The position numbers and the translations under genes were made by a program. Positions 36,320-49,500 of a stretch of DNA of 64,000 nucleotides are shown here, piece after piece; position 1 is the first letter of the stretch, and every line of letters begins with the position of its first letter. The notes beneath the pieces were generated by a model. The model was not told where the DNA came from and did no database searches. It worked only from the letters and a program-made list of their open reading frames with translations. The stretch spans positions 8,434,562 through 8,498,561 of the forward strand of contig OY759217.1 of NCBI GenBank assembly GCA_963662175.1, read 5' to 3'. The DNA is from Aradus depressus (Eukaryota > Arthropoda > Insecta > Hemiptera > Aradidae).

Positions 36320-37130
36320 CCTATACTATGTAGAGCTGGGGAAGTAAAAAATAAATTTTCGGCTAACAAAGTTAAACAGTTTCCAACTTCTCTCAAACAA
36401 AAACTTCAACAACTGTAATGAATGTATTGACACGAAATTTTATTTGTAAATCCAAAACCTCATAGGAATGATACATAACAATTTTGAGACAAATCGGCCC
36501 AAGGAAAAGGGGGTTATTAGGAGAGGGAGGGGGGAGGAGGTCAACACAATAACTGCACAAGTAATGTGTATATATCGACACGAAATTTTGTATGTAAAAC
36601 GAAAACCCCCATGAGGACGATATCCATCTTTTTCAGTCAACTCGAACAAAGGGACTGTGTGAAATAAATAAAAGGCAATAAGAAATAAGAAAAAATGAAA
36701 GAGATAAGCGGAGAAAGTTAATCTATCACAATGAAAAATAAAGTAAAGATACAAATGGAGAAACAACATTTATCAATATGATTTACCACATTAGCTGGGA
36801 TTAGCAGAGTGCTTTCGGTTTTCCAACAAATTTAAATATTTTTGACTTGACTTATAGCCAAACTAAGATATTTATCTTGTCTTCTGTTGAGATTTTGAAT
36901 TTTAATGTCCATATCCTCTGTGATTTTCCATTACAATATTTCTTGCTAGAATGATATATAAGAATTGATCGACGGAAACTGTGCCATTAAAGTAGTATTT
37001 AAATACCTACGACAACGACGCAATCAATAATCATCGACGGGGGGGGGGCGCATCCATATCTCTGCAGGAGAACTTACACCTTCTAGCTACGTCTGTGGAA
37101 GATAAAAATAAATTACATGTACGACATACG
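36320..37130. other. Spacer, dispersed-repeat fragment continues
   Basis: Repeated phrases (ACACGAAATTTTATTTGTAA, AATGAATGTATTGACACG) belong to the family also seen at 41290-41980. No gene. Confidence 0.5.
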
Positions 37131-37270
37131 AGGCCGCCGGTAGCTCAGTGATATGCGTGCTTTTGTGGGTTCGGATGGACGTTAAGGGATGGTCCCGAGC
37201 CTGTATGATGTCAGGTACTCGTTAAAGACCCCTGCCCTAGATGATTAAAACATTTTGGGTAGGCAAAATG
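37131..37270 (+). repeat. tRNA-derived SINE copy 7, internally deleted
   Basis: The head GGCCGCCGGTAGCTCAGTG is followed after a short gap by the body GGATGGTCCCGAGCCTGTA and TAGGCAAAATG. The B-box region and the 3' third are missing. Confidence 0.85.
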
Positions 37271-37488
37271 TACCGTCCCAACCACAGTCTCAGTGTCTTC
37301 AAGACTGTTATCAGACCTATCTGGATGTTATGGTATTCAGCTCTGGGATTCTGCTGAGCCTTCTCACGTATAAAGAATTCAAGCCATTCAAAACGAAATT
37401 CTTGGAACAATCAAACAATGCACATAGTAAGTTTCGAACATGACACATTACACCACGATCTCGACATACCATTCTTACACGAAGTCAA

Positions 37489-37939
37489 CAAAGGGTCTAG
37501 CCGGATAAGAGTGCGAAAACTGCCCCCAACGATTTTCGAATGGGCGATTGACCGAGTTTGCACATGTAAAAAAAATTTTTCCTGAAAATTTCAGCTCCCA
37601 ACTCACACTATTCGATGAGAAAAAAATAAAAAGGCAATTTTAATTTTTTTTTTTCTTTCCGGTTGTTGCGAGTATGCAACTGTCGATTTTTTTAAAAGTT
37701 CTTATGCTTCAAATACACCTCTATAGTATTTTTTTATTATCTTCCGATTTAATTTCGATTTTTCATCGAATTTTGAAAAATTAAAATTGCCTTTTTATTT
37801 TTTTTCTCATCGAATAATGGGAGTTGGGAGCTGAAATTTTCAGGAAATTTTTTTTTTTACATGTGCAAACTGTCGGTCAATCGCCCATTCGAAAATCGCT
37901 GAGGGCAGTTTTCGCACTCTTATCCGGCTAGACCCTTTG
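37489..37939. mobile_element. Foldback element with about 165-bp inverted arms
   Basis: The left arm, starting AAAGGGTCTAGCCGGATAAG, and the right arm, ending CTTATCCGGCTAGACCCTTT, pair over roughly 165 nt including GCCCATTCGAAAAT-type blocks, with few mismatches. A 110-bp T-rich centre separates them. No ORF. The family is not assigned; no clear target duplication was found. Confidence 0.85.
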
Positions 37940-38773
37940 CACAAAAAGCTCTCACTTGGCTTCATCAAATGACTCAATTTTTTTTTTGTTCTACATATAA
38001 TCATGATTTATATTTATGTTGTATTATATAGTTTTGATTATGTTGTATATATTATGTATTATATTTTAAATAAATAAAACAAACTAATTTTTTGAAATAT
38101 TGTCTATTCCACTAAAGATATTTATAAAAAAAAAACTACCGGTTTCGGCCTCACACCATTGTCAGGTCTAGTTCATAACTGGAAAAAAATATATAAATTT
38201 CAGATGAATGTTATTACATATCTACATATTATAATATAATAGGGTTTCATATTCACCTCCTCCATGTCACTATTCATAAACTTTCTCCAAGATGTGCATT
38301 CCAGGATCGCCATCACCACTTGCATACATTAGCGTGGCGTCCAAGAGGGCAAAGCGCCTCCCTGTGTCTGCTGTGATTGGAAACCTATTTAGCTGAAACT
38401 CCGTATTAAGTTAAAGTATGATATTTAAATACAGTCGAAATTAAAAAAAAATCATCGATGAATCACCGCCAATATACTTTCCCAGAACGAATTAATCAAA
38501 TAACATTTCACTCCCCCTCCAAGACCAGTCAGCTGTTTGCTCTAAAAATCAATAGTTGACTTATGTATCGACTCCTGAATCCCAATACTAAATTGTGTGT
38601 CGATAAATTTATAATATCGACAGTTATTAGAGTATTCTAGGGCCAGACCTCTTCTCTTTGGCCGATTTGGCTGATAATTCTGGTTCTTGCCCTTATGGGG
38701 TTCTGGATACACAAATAAAATTCCGTGTTTCCTGTAATGAATGTGAGTCATAATAACTAACTAACACTATTAG
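37940..38773. other. Spacer with retroelement-end relic
   Basis: At 38142-38165 the minus strand reads CTGAC, a GGTGTGAGGCC hairpin, then GAAAC, a hammerhead-like or Penelope-type end motif. The part at 38440-38740 is a dispersed-family fragment. No gene. Confidence 0.5.
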
Positions 38774-38856
38774 AACAGCTGGTTCTCATTGGTTGTTCAC
38801 ATTTCGTTTTAAAACAAAATGCTACTAGTCCATCTTTGTATATTTATTCACTATTT

Positions 38857-39977
38857 TTTTTTTTATTTTATTTTTTTTTATATTTTATTTATAAAGAAGC
38901 AACTGTTGCTAGGGTGCAACAACCAGCATCTATGATGGTACGTATTGATATGTTGGCGTGAAGGGCATGTGAGAGGAAGGCCACCCAGTGGTAGGTCCTC
39001 GGGACGAAAATTTATCTTAATTATTAGGACAAGAACAGGAAGAAAAAAATAAAATAAAGAAAAAGGAATTAGAGGACAATTTTGATGGATGGGTGAGAGA
39101 GATGATAAAAGTGAAGGAAAGTAATGTAAAAAATAAATATATTAAGAACGAATATGATTCAAGGTGGCAGTAAGTCGCGGTTCCATCTTCTCTTCAACCT
39201 TAGTGGGGGGTTTTGTGGTGAGTGTTGTGAAGATGAAGTACTAGGTAAAGGTTTGTATATATTATGGCCTCTTTGATTGTAGGGATTATAAAAGAAAAGA
39301 CAGAAGAAAAAGAACACATTTGACATTTATCTAGTAAAACAAATAATACACAATACAGAGACGGATTCAGTTCATAGTTCACACCACGTTCACAGTTAAC
39401 CTCACACTCACTGTCTGCCATCGATTACTAGTCGATACTTATCATATGTGTGTAAAGTTTTCTAAAAAAACGTATGTAAGTAGTATATATTGTGTCGGGT
39501 ACTGTGTGTATCATAAGATCGTTATCAGTCTGAGGGTTTTTGACTGAAACGCCTCAATTCGTTTCATGTTGGATGTTTTTGCTGAACCGCATATCTGTGA
39601 TCCGTATGTCCATAATGGTCTAAGTAAGTAAGTGTAACAGTTCCGTTTTTGTGTCATGTCTAATTTTGATCGTCTATTTAGAAGTCCGTAGAGTATTTTG
39701 AGTCGACGGTTCAGCGTGTTTCGTGTGAGACGTGTGTGAGGGTTCCATGTCAGTGTTCGATCTAATGTCAGTCCTAGGTATCGTACAGGGGGGGGGGGCT
39801 TGTCGTAGATGAAAACGGGGGGGCATGTTTCTCGTCGAAGTGTAAATGTGATGTGCTGTGATTTTTCTGTATTAAATTTTATTTTCCATGTGTTGCACCA
39901 GTTTTCAATTTGTGTGAGATGGTGTTGTAGTATAAATGAGGCGTGTATGTGAAGTTGAGCAGCAGCTAAGATGGCGG
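38857..39977 (-). mobile_element. 5'-truncated Jockey-type LINE
   Basis: Flanked by identical 13-bp direct repeats TTATTCACTATTT (38844-38856 and 39978-39990). The 3' poly(A) tail on the minus strand is the T-rich run at 38857-38880. The retained part is the C-terminal end of the reverse transcriptase plus 3' UTR, about 1.1 kb. Confidence 0.88.
39435..39962 (-). pseudogene. Jockey-type reverse transcriptase, C-terminal region
   Basis: Read on the minus strand the frame begins just beyond the position of the catalytic aspartates and shows IENWCNTWKIKFNTEKS, then RYLGLTLDRTLTWNPHTR, RSKLDMTQKRNCYTYLLRPL, and WTYGSQICGSA. These are the thumb and connection motifs of Jockey-clade LINE proteins. 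A G-rich run (39789-39797) probably carries an indel, and an in-frame stop occurs shortly after QSKTLRLITIL. A dead 5'-truncated copy. Confidence 0.85.
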
Positions 39978-40018
39978 TTATTCACTATTTAAGTTACTTT
40001 ACTCCTAACAGCTGTTTT

Positions 40019-42829
40019 ATACAAATAATAATAAATGATTTATTAATAATCTTAATGTGTGTAAATTTTTTAAATGACAATATATATAATATATACTTAT
40101 ATATAACTGTCGAAAACCAATTAATTTTTAGGTTGGGATAGCCTATCTCTGAATAACATAACAGTAAGTGACGTATATCACATGAATAAGACAGAAGTAG
40201 TATTTCTGAATACATTTCAAGAACACACTTTAGTTTCTAAATAGCCAATACTCTTTGGATAATCGCGATAGTCATAATTATTATTAGAGAAGGTTCAAGT
40301 AAGACATAATGAGGATTAACTAATAATTATCCAAAAAGACATATTTTATTCTATAATTGCTTTTTAAAACAAAAACTTTTTTCTCCTTTGAAAAAGTAAT
40401 TTTTTTTCAGTAATTACCTTCAAATAGCGGGGGGGGGGGGGGGGATAATTAATTATTTGATGAAACAAAACAAGGTTTGAAGTGACTGTCCTAACAGCAG
40501 CCAGATAGCAATGAACGTGACTGCTATTAAGGTAACAGTGATTATATCTGCTAAGCACTGTTATATTAATGTTGTATGTGCAGTTATAAAATTGAATATT
40601 ATCGGTAACTGGATATAAGTTTAACCCTTAGCTGCACGCACCCAAATTAATAACCTTATTACACGCGTTATTGTTATTTTCCATCATTTCTCACTATTTT
40701 TGCCGGTAATTGAATGGGATGATAAGGGTAGATACATATATGAAAAAACCAAAACAGTACAATTAGAAAATCAAATCACCTTTCAATTGAGTAAATATGG
40801 TAAGTAAATAATTCATATAAGATGGATTATCACTCAAGTAATATTTCAATATAACAAAAAAATAACAAAAAATTCACAAATTTCAAGTACCAAGTATGTC
40901 AAGTTATATGTAATATGTTACTCATACATAAATAAGTACTTAGGTTGGTACCAATACGGATATGAGATCAATCTTCATCATTTTCGACAATGCAAGCGAC
41001 GCATTTTGTCAAATGACAGGAATCGTAACCTTTTCGCTTTCACAATATATAACAGACTGACGACTGATAATTACTTGACTTACGATAGCGCAACCTGTGA
41101 GCGATTTCCTGAACTATGAATATTCAAAACGGGAATCGTGATTGGCTTGTATTTACCGCGCTATTTCAATCTTCGTACAAATGCGGTACGCTAAGGGTTG
41201 ACAACATAAGATTGTTATATAACATTATGGTTTTTAAGACGAAACGGGCGGTACTTTAGTATGTATCTGAGATGAGATATGGCACCAATTTCGGCAGTAA
41301 ATTTGACCCCTCTTTTTTGGCCAAGTAGTACAAATAAACTGATTTAACTTCGCCAGCTATACAAAGTATGTATATGGCGAGTTATGTAATCGGTTAAAAA
41401 TTCGATGCGAAGTTTTCAACAGAATTTCATGTTTTCCGACCTCCGGATTATATGAAAAACAATTATTCTGTCTGTCTGTGTGTCTGTGAACACTATATCT
41501 CTCGTTAGAATGAATGTTTATATGTGAATCCATATACACTCTAATGACGACACCTACTAATTTTCAGCCTACTTGACTGAAGAGAAGGGGGGGATGAGGG
41601 GGAAGGTGTAACATAAAAGATCTAAAACTATCCTTGTAATGAATGTGTCGACACATATGTGAATTCAAAACCCCATAAGAACGAACCGAAATTTTCAGCG
41701 AAATCGGAAGAAAAAAAAGGGGGGTCAGAAAGACCAAAACTAATCCGCAATATCTGCCGATTTAATTGCCGATGAAATTTCATATTTGAAGTCAAAACCC
41801 AATGAGGTATAAACTTAAACTGTCAACTGTCATGAGGATTTAGGAGCCCCTATGTAAGTCAACTGTTGGATATTAGCTCAAACGGTCGACTGGTTTTGGA
41901 GAGGGAGCGAAAAGTTAATTGATTAATTCGTTCTGGGGAAGTACAATGCCTGTGTTTCACCGACGACTTTTTAAAATAAGAACTGCATTTGCCTCACTAC
42001 AAAGATACAAACGACGAGTCGAACAGCACAAACTTCCAACTTATTTTTTTAAATTTATTTGTTCCTTAGGCAACCATTTTGTCCATTACCGCCAATGTCT
42101 GTGTCGTAACCTAGGAAGGGGGCCTAACTGCACCAGAATGGTTATAATCACCATTTTAAAGTACCTACCTATATATAAATTCAAGATGCGGGAAAACCCG
42201 GCCGAAATCGGTTTTCTATATGAGAGGTAAAAAAACCTGAGCACGCGGTCCTTCGCATGGGGATTTAATGATTCTATTCTTTCTAGTTGTTACAAAATTG
42301 ACCAACGTATATAATTTACTGTCGGTTCCTCTGCCAGTCCGAAAACCTAACAGGCAATTTTTTTATTAAGTTTAAATTTAAAATATATGACTAAAACTCA
42401 AAAGATTTGACTGTGAAAAAAAATTATTTTGACGTTTCTAACTTTTGTAAAACAAAAAAGCTTTTGTACAATTTTTTATCAAAAAAAAGTTACTGAAATA
42501 GTTATTAGATTTGACTTTTTTTTGGTATTTATGTCCAAATGTCAACATTTGATGTTTTCTTCAAACCAAAATCAAGTTGTTACTATAAAATGTGAGCCCA
42601 AATTTCTGATATCTGAAACGACTAAATTTGTAAAATTTAGTGTAATTTTACCTGGTTAGATAGTTTAAATTAAATATTTTTAGCAATAATTTGAAATTTC
42701 CAATGATGAAACTTCAAATGAAGGGGGGGGGGGCACTTCAAATGCTGGTACACAGACTACAGTTGTTGGACATCGCCGGGTATTGCTGGAATTATTCTAT
42801 ATATTTTCATCCATTTTTTTCAATTTCAG
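40019..42829. other. Spacer upstream of the receptor gene
   Basis: No recognisable exon was found. It contains a poly-G tract (40429-40443) and a large dispersed-family block (41290-41980). The promoter and first small exon of the odorant receptor gene should lie here but could not be identified. Confidence 0.5.
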
Positions 42830-43575
42830 AGAAAGAAGAGGACTCCAAAAATTGAGAATCTCTGTGGCCATCTTGTACGCCTTGCGTGGTTTCTTGGTTT
42901 CAACATATCCACAAATCCCAAGACCACTTTTTGGACCAATCTCCGATTTTTTGTCAATTTTGTCAATATGTCCAATTGTGGTGTGCTGTTACTCATGAGC
43001 GGCATATCGATCTCCGAAATAACATCGAGTACAGAATGTCTTCTAGGGGGGGTTTCCACTATCAAAACTGTCGGGAAATTTACAGCAATTTGGATTTACT
43101 CAACCGATTTGCGCCAATTGTACAATAATTTGAAGGAGCTTGGACGCATCCAACTGAAGGACTCCCGTACCAAAGACGTCATTGAAGACGCACAAAAACG
43201 TGCATGGTCTGTGGCCAAAGTTTTCTTATGGATCTTTGGTACGACCATGTCTGGTACGGTACTCACTTCCTTTCTTCGCACTCTTCGACGCCCATCCCGC
43301 CCGGTATTTCCTCTGAAGATCTGGGTTCCCGTCGACCCAGCATCATCACGGTGGGCACTCTGGGGTGACTTTCTGTGGCAAGTGGCTCCGCTGAGCGTGT
43401 CCCTCCCAGCCATCTGCTTGGAGTACATCCTCATATCGTTACTCGTTATTCTCATTGCTGCTCAGATCGAAATCTTGCTGATAGAACTTCGACGATTCGG
43501 CTACAGTAGTACAGAATCAACCAGTCATAAGCAATATCTGGTCAACTGCATCAGGCATCATCAATACATTATAAG
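42830..43575 (+). CDS. Odorant receptor, first visible exon
   Basis: The acceptor TTTCAATTTCAG ends at 42829 and the donor AAG|GTAACA follows 43575. The reading frame begins RKKRTPKIENLCGHLVRLAW and covers the N-terminal tail and roughly TM1-TM4. No ATG is in frame near the acceptor, so the start codon must be in an upstream exon. Other open frames across this exon are shadows. Confidence 0.9.
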
Positions 43576-46500
43576 GTAACACAACATATCTAATGTACTA
43601 GAGGGCGCGAGTTAGTTATTATGATGCCCGGGCCTTAACTACAAGGTCATATCGCCTACTACCGGAGCGCTCTTTCGTCACTCTGGTGGACATAAGACCG
43701 ACTCCACTATGGCAGTCCTAAATTTTGCCTACCCAAAGTTTTTATTCACCTAGGGGCAGGGTTCTTTAACGAGTACCTGACATCGTACAGGCTCGGGACC
43801 ATCGCTTAACGAAGGACGGCTTGCTTAAGTGTACCGACTCAAAATTCAGTATATGGATTAAGAAGTCCTTATATAACTCAACTGTTGATAATATACAAAA
43901 CGGTTTTGGTTTTGGATGGAGATGACTTTTTTCATATATTTTTTGTATACATATATAAATATTTTTTTCGTGTTTCAGAATGGTTAAAAATTACAATAAA
44001 ATATTCTGCAAAATTTTGCTTTTTGATGTATTGATGTCCTCTGCTCAAGTCTGTCTGGTTGCCTACCAATGTATGCGGGTAAGTAAATATTTAGATATTA
44101 TTTATTAGTAACGTAGAAATAATCTGTTTGTAACGCGGATACGATCCAACCACCATTCAAGTGTTAAGAATTAGATCAAGAGAAAAGAAATGCGAAAATA
44201 AAAGTTCAATCTTGAAAAGAAAATAATTATGTTTAAAAAATAACTAATTAGCTTAATTACCATCAGTGTTGAAAAATAGTATAGTATGATACATCTTTAA
44301 ATGATTAAGCTACCAAAAATATATACAAATAATTTATGGTTCCCAGATTTACTTTGTGAAGCTCCATTCTAGGAATAGATAATTAAAATGCACAATTTCT
44401 TTGTCAAACTTCACTATATATTCTCAAATACTCAACTAGTTTCGCCGTGTTAAGGCATTATCAAGAGTCACTTACAAACTGACAGAATTGGTTGACAGGG
44501 TAGAGGGTACAGTTAAGGAGGGGGTTTTTAGGTAATGACGGGGAATCCCTTGTTTTTGTTACTCTATACATTCCAATAAACAGATATTTACAAGATAATA
44601 ATAAATATAAAATAAAAAGAAGAAAGAAAATGATATATATATAAAATCTAATAAAGCGAATCTAACAGTAAAGTGTTGGTACTTATATAGGTATGACTCA
44701 TGAATTATATAAATGTAACATATAATAAATATTAAAGTGAATAAAAACAAATACAAAGAATTTAAAGACAAATTAAAACATCAAATGAAAATTATAGTAT
44801 TCTCTGAATGTCAGTTGGCAAAACATTTCCACAATCATCAGACTCTTAGCTACTTGATATTTAAATTAAGAAGGGGGGAATGGTTCAGTTCTATTTGTTC
44901 ATTTAGCATTATAATATCGTTATTTTTGTTCAGTTTATTTATTTCTACCGCTTCCAGTAAATTCAAAAGTGGACCTTTTTGGCAGATATGTATTATATTT
45001 GGTTTGTGTTGTATGTCTATGGTATGTCCTGTTTCTGTGAGATGTTGGTGAAATGAGGAAGTGTTGGAGTTTGTATTTCTTGTGTGTTCCCTGTATCTAA
45101 TCTTAAAGGATCTCCCTGTCTGTCCCGCGTATTTGGCATTACATTCTGGGCATTCCAATTGATACACTCCACATTTATCCATTAAATCTATTTTTTCTTT
45201 TGAATTAAATAATATTCTACCCAGATTGGGGTTGGATTTGAAGGCTGGATTCAAGTTATGCTTACTTAATTTCTTTTTTATTATTTGGGATAATCTACCA
45301 GTGTAAGGGATAGAGTAATAATTACATTTTTCTGTTTGTGGTTTAGGGTAGATATTATGATAAGTTATCTGTTTTAATTTACTAGATATTAGTTTGTCTA
45401 TTATACTGGTATTAAAGTTATTGCCTGCTGCAATTTGCTTTAATTTGGCTATTTCTTGTTTTTTGTTTGTGTTCGTTAGAGGCAATGAGAAGCATCTATG
45501 TATCATGGACTTGAAGTATGCATATTTGTGAGATTCCGGGGCGTAAGAGTCATTGGGGATTATGGCGTCCGTGTAAGTGTCTTTTCTGTATATGTTAAAT
45601 AGGAAGGAATTGTCTTGTCTTGTTATTGTTAGGTCTAGAAAGTTTATGTTGTTCTGTTCGTTCTCTATTTCTACAGTAAATTTTATATTTTTGTGGAGGT
45701 TATTAATAAAGTTATTAAATTGGTCCAACTGTCTGTCTGTGCCTGTGAAACCAGTTAGGACGTCATCGACATATCTAAACCAAAATAAAATATGTTTTTT
45801 TGCTAATTTTGTTTTTAGTATTTTATTTTCTAAGTTGTCCATAAATATATCTGCTAAGAGTGGGCTGAGGGGGGAGCCCATTGGAAGTCCAGATTTTTGA
45901 AGGTACGTTTTTTTGTTAAATTGGAAATAATTTTGGTTGAGGCATGTATTTAGTATTGACATGATTTCTATGTGGACACTGGGGTTGATCTTTTTCCTAC
46001 ATAAAATATGCTCTACTAAGTTGACAGTTTCTGCAGTAGGTATGTTGGGAAACATATTACTGACATCAAAAGAGACTAATCTAAATTTTTTACCCTTAAG
46101 ATTAATATTATTAAGTTTTTTAGTGAGGTCTATGGAATTTGAAAAATTTGGCCAACTTACAGGTAGGTGCGTTACTGTAGGAGACAACTGGTCGTACTGG
46201 AAGATCTGGTTTGTGTTCCTTTATTAGGCCGTATAGTCTTGGTGCTTCGCTGTACATCGGTGTGAGTGCTCTTTTTATTTTCTTGTTTTCTGCCAAAATT
46301 TGGAGATCATTTACTATTGTTTTTACTGTCTTCTTAAATTCTTGGGTGGGGTCTTTGTCTAGGAGGCATACCTCTTGATTTTGAATGATTCCGTTCATTT
46401 TTTCTATGTAGTCTTGTTTCTTTAAAAATACTATAGTGTTCCCTTTATCTGCTTTTGTGGCTATGATTTCCTGTTGTATCATTTTTTGTTGGATGTTTTT

Positions 46501-49500
46501 CAGAAGTTTCTTCTCTGTTGAGTTCTTCTTGTCTGTCGGTTTTGTTTCTATGTTCTTCTTTATCTGATATTTTAATAGTCCTTTATCACTTATGTTTGAT
46601 TTTTCTATGGCTAATTCCACGTATACACCGAGTTGTTCTTTTTCTTTTTTAACGTTTTGGACGTGTGGTGTGTATTTAGGTCCTTTTTCCAATAATTGTT
46701 GTTCTTCTATTGTAAAAACGATATCCGATAAATTTCTTATTCTGGGGTGAAATTGGAACGGTTTAATTTCTTCTTTATTGTCAACATTTATGGTCTTCTT
46801 TTGAAGATTAAATAATTTCTTTTGCTGTTGTTGAAATTTGTTATATATAATGTTACTCACTTTTTCTCGTATGGTGTCTTCTAACCCCACCCAAGAATTT
46901 AAGAAGACAGTAAAAACAATAGTAAATGATCTCCAAATTTTGGCAGAAAACAAGAAAATAAAAAGAGCACTCACACCGATGTACAGCGAAGCACCAAGAC
47001 TATACGGCCTAATAAAGGAACACAAACCAGATCTTCCAGTACGACCAGTTGTCTCCTACAGTAACGCACCTACCTGTAAGTTGGCCAAATTTTTCAACAA
47101 TCAATTCAGACTTTTAACCCATTTTAACCCTGATCAGACCGTACGAAATTCCATAGACCTCACTAAAAAACTTAATAATATTAATCTTAAGGGTAAAAAA
47201 CTTAGATTAGTCTCTTTTGATGTCAGTAATATGTTTCCCAACATACCTACTGCAGAAACTGTCAACTTAGTAGAGCATATTTTATGTAGGAAAAAGATCA
47301 ACCCCAGTGTCCACATAGAAATCATGTCAATACTAAATACATGCCTCAACCAAAATTATTTCCAATTTAACAAAAAAACGTACCTTCAAAAATCTGGACA
47401 TCCAATGGGCTCCCCCCTCAGCCCACTCTTAGCAGATATATTTATGGACAACTTAGAAAATAAAATATTAAAAACAAAATTAGCAAAAAAACATATTTTA
47501 TTTTGGTTTAGATATGTCGATGACGTCCTAACTGGTTTCACAGGCACAGACAGACAGTTGGACCAATTTAATAACTTTATTAATAACCTCCACAAAAATA
47601 TAAAATTTACTGTAGAAATAGAGAACGAACAGAACAACATAAACTTTCTAGACCTAACAATAACAAGACAAGACAATTCCTTCCTATTTAACATATACAG
47701 AAAAGACACTTACACGGACGCCATAATCCCCAATGACTCTTACGCCCCGGAATCTCACAAATATGCATACTTCAAGTCCATGATACATAGATGCTTCTCA
47801 TTGCCTCTAACGAACACAAACAAAAAACAAGAAATAGCCAAATTAAAGCAAATTGCAGCAGGCAATAACTTTAATACCAGTATAATAGACAAACTAATAT
47901 CTAGTAAATTAAAACAGATAACTTATCATAATATCTACCCTAAACCACAAACAGAAAAATGTAATTATTACTCTATCCCTTACACTGGTAGATTATCCCA
48001 AATAATAAAAAAGAAATTAAGTAAGCATAACTTGAATCCAGCCTTCAAATCCAACCCCAATCTGGGTAGAATATTATTTAATTCAAAAGAAAAAATAGAT
48101 TTAATGGATAAATGTGGAGTGTATCAATTGGAATGCCCAGAATGTAATGCCAAATACGCGGGACAGACAGGGAGATCCTTTAAGATTAGATACAGGGAAC
48201 ACACAAGAAATACAAACTCCAACACTTCCTCATTTCACCAACATCTCACAGAAACAGGACATACCATAGACACACAACACAAACCAAATATAATACATAT
48301 CTGCCAAAAAGGTCCACTTTTGAATTTACTGGAAGCGGTAGAAATAAATAAACTGAACAAAAATAACGATATTATAATGCTAAATGAACAAATAGAACTG
48401 AACCATTCCCCCCTTCTTAATTTAAATATCAAGTAGCTAAGAGTCTGATGATTGTGGAAATGTTTTGCCAACTGACATTCAGAGAATACTATAATTTTCA
48501 TTTGACGTTTTAATTTGTCTTTAAATTCTTTGTATTTGTTTTTATTCACTTTAATATTTATTATATGTTACATTTATATAATTCATGAGTCATACCTATA
48601 TAAATACCAACACTTTACTGTTAGATTCGCTTTATTAGATTTTATATATATATCATTTTCTTTCTTCTTTTTATTTTATATTTATTATTATCTTGTAAAT
48701 ATCTGTTTATTGGAATGTATAGAGTGACAAAAACAAGGGATTCCCCGTCATTACCTAAAAACCCCCTCCTTAACTGTACCCTCTACCCTGTCAACCAATT
48801 CTGTCAGTTTGTAAGTGACTCTTGATAATGCCTTAACACGGCGAAACTAGTTGAGTATTTGAGAATATATAGTGAAGTTTGACAAAGAAATTGTGCATTT
48901 TAATTATCTATTCCAAAAATATATACAATATATAAAAGTTACTTCATAAAATAATAATTAAAAACATTATACATTACATTACATGTATTTTTAGTTTTAT
49001 GAAGACAAATATATGTTGAAATATTCGGAAAAGGAAGAGAAAATGCGGTGTAGGTTTTTAGTTAAAAATATTTCAAAATTATAAGAATCCTGTCCTCAGC
49101 ACTAGCCACAACATTAAAAAACTGGTAAGGTTCAAGAACAAAGTTCTCTGGCTTCCCGTAAACGCGCCTTGGATGGTACTGAATTCTGAGATACGCAGGG
49201 AGCTGTGTGTTCCCGACGTTAGGGTACGTCCATAGTGCACCGCTTCCCGCTTTATCGCGGCGGGCGAGCGGGGGAAAAAAGTAGTGAAAACTTATTGGGG
49301 CGGTCATAGTGCACCTGCCTACCTGCTCAAACCGCTTCTACCCGCTTTAACAGGAATGAATTATTGTTTCTTTTACCCGCTTGAACCGCTTACCACTTAG
49401 CACGCTTGTTCAGTTTGCTGTTATCTTCCGACTGTGCACGTTGTTCTTACACTTGTTTTTATGAAATGGAAGCGGATAAAGACATTTTAATCTCCAAAGT

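Larger units (their letters stand above)
38774..40018. mobile_element. MITE-like element copy 2, interrupted by Jockey
   Basis: The outer parts (38774-38856 and 39991-40018) match the element at 17722-17849 in reverse orientation (AACAGCTGGTT at one end, AACAGCTGTTTT at the other). The interruption is the Jockey copy at 38857-39977. Confidence 0.65.
44313..48927. mobile_element. Head-to-head Penelope-like element dimer in receptor intron
   Basis: Two nearly identical copies face outwards with their 3' ends. The left arm (44372-46350, minus) is inverted relative to the right arm (46893-48915, plus), separated by 46351-46892, which encodes more of the N-terminal part of the minus copy. Outer flanks carry the same 16-nt CCAAAAATATATACAA (44313-44328 and 48912-48927), a likely target duplication, with about 43 extra bases on the left like the tail seen in this class. 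Arms differ at only a few positions apart from one deletion, so the duplication is recent. Confidence 0.9.

Noticed and set aside
42783..43128. Two alternative open frames over the start of the receptor exon
   Set aside because: Only the third frame joins continuously to the conserved receptor sequence from 42968 on and stays open from the acceptor at 42829; the others are shadows.
46838..47025. Start of the minus-strand frame with a hydrophobic segment (FIFLFSAKIW)
   Set aside because: Antisense of the plus Penelope copy joined through the palindrome; not a real N-terminal domain.
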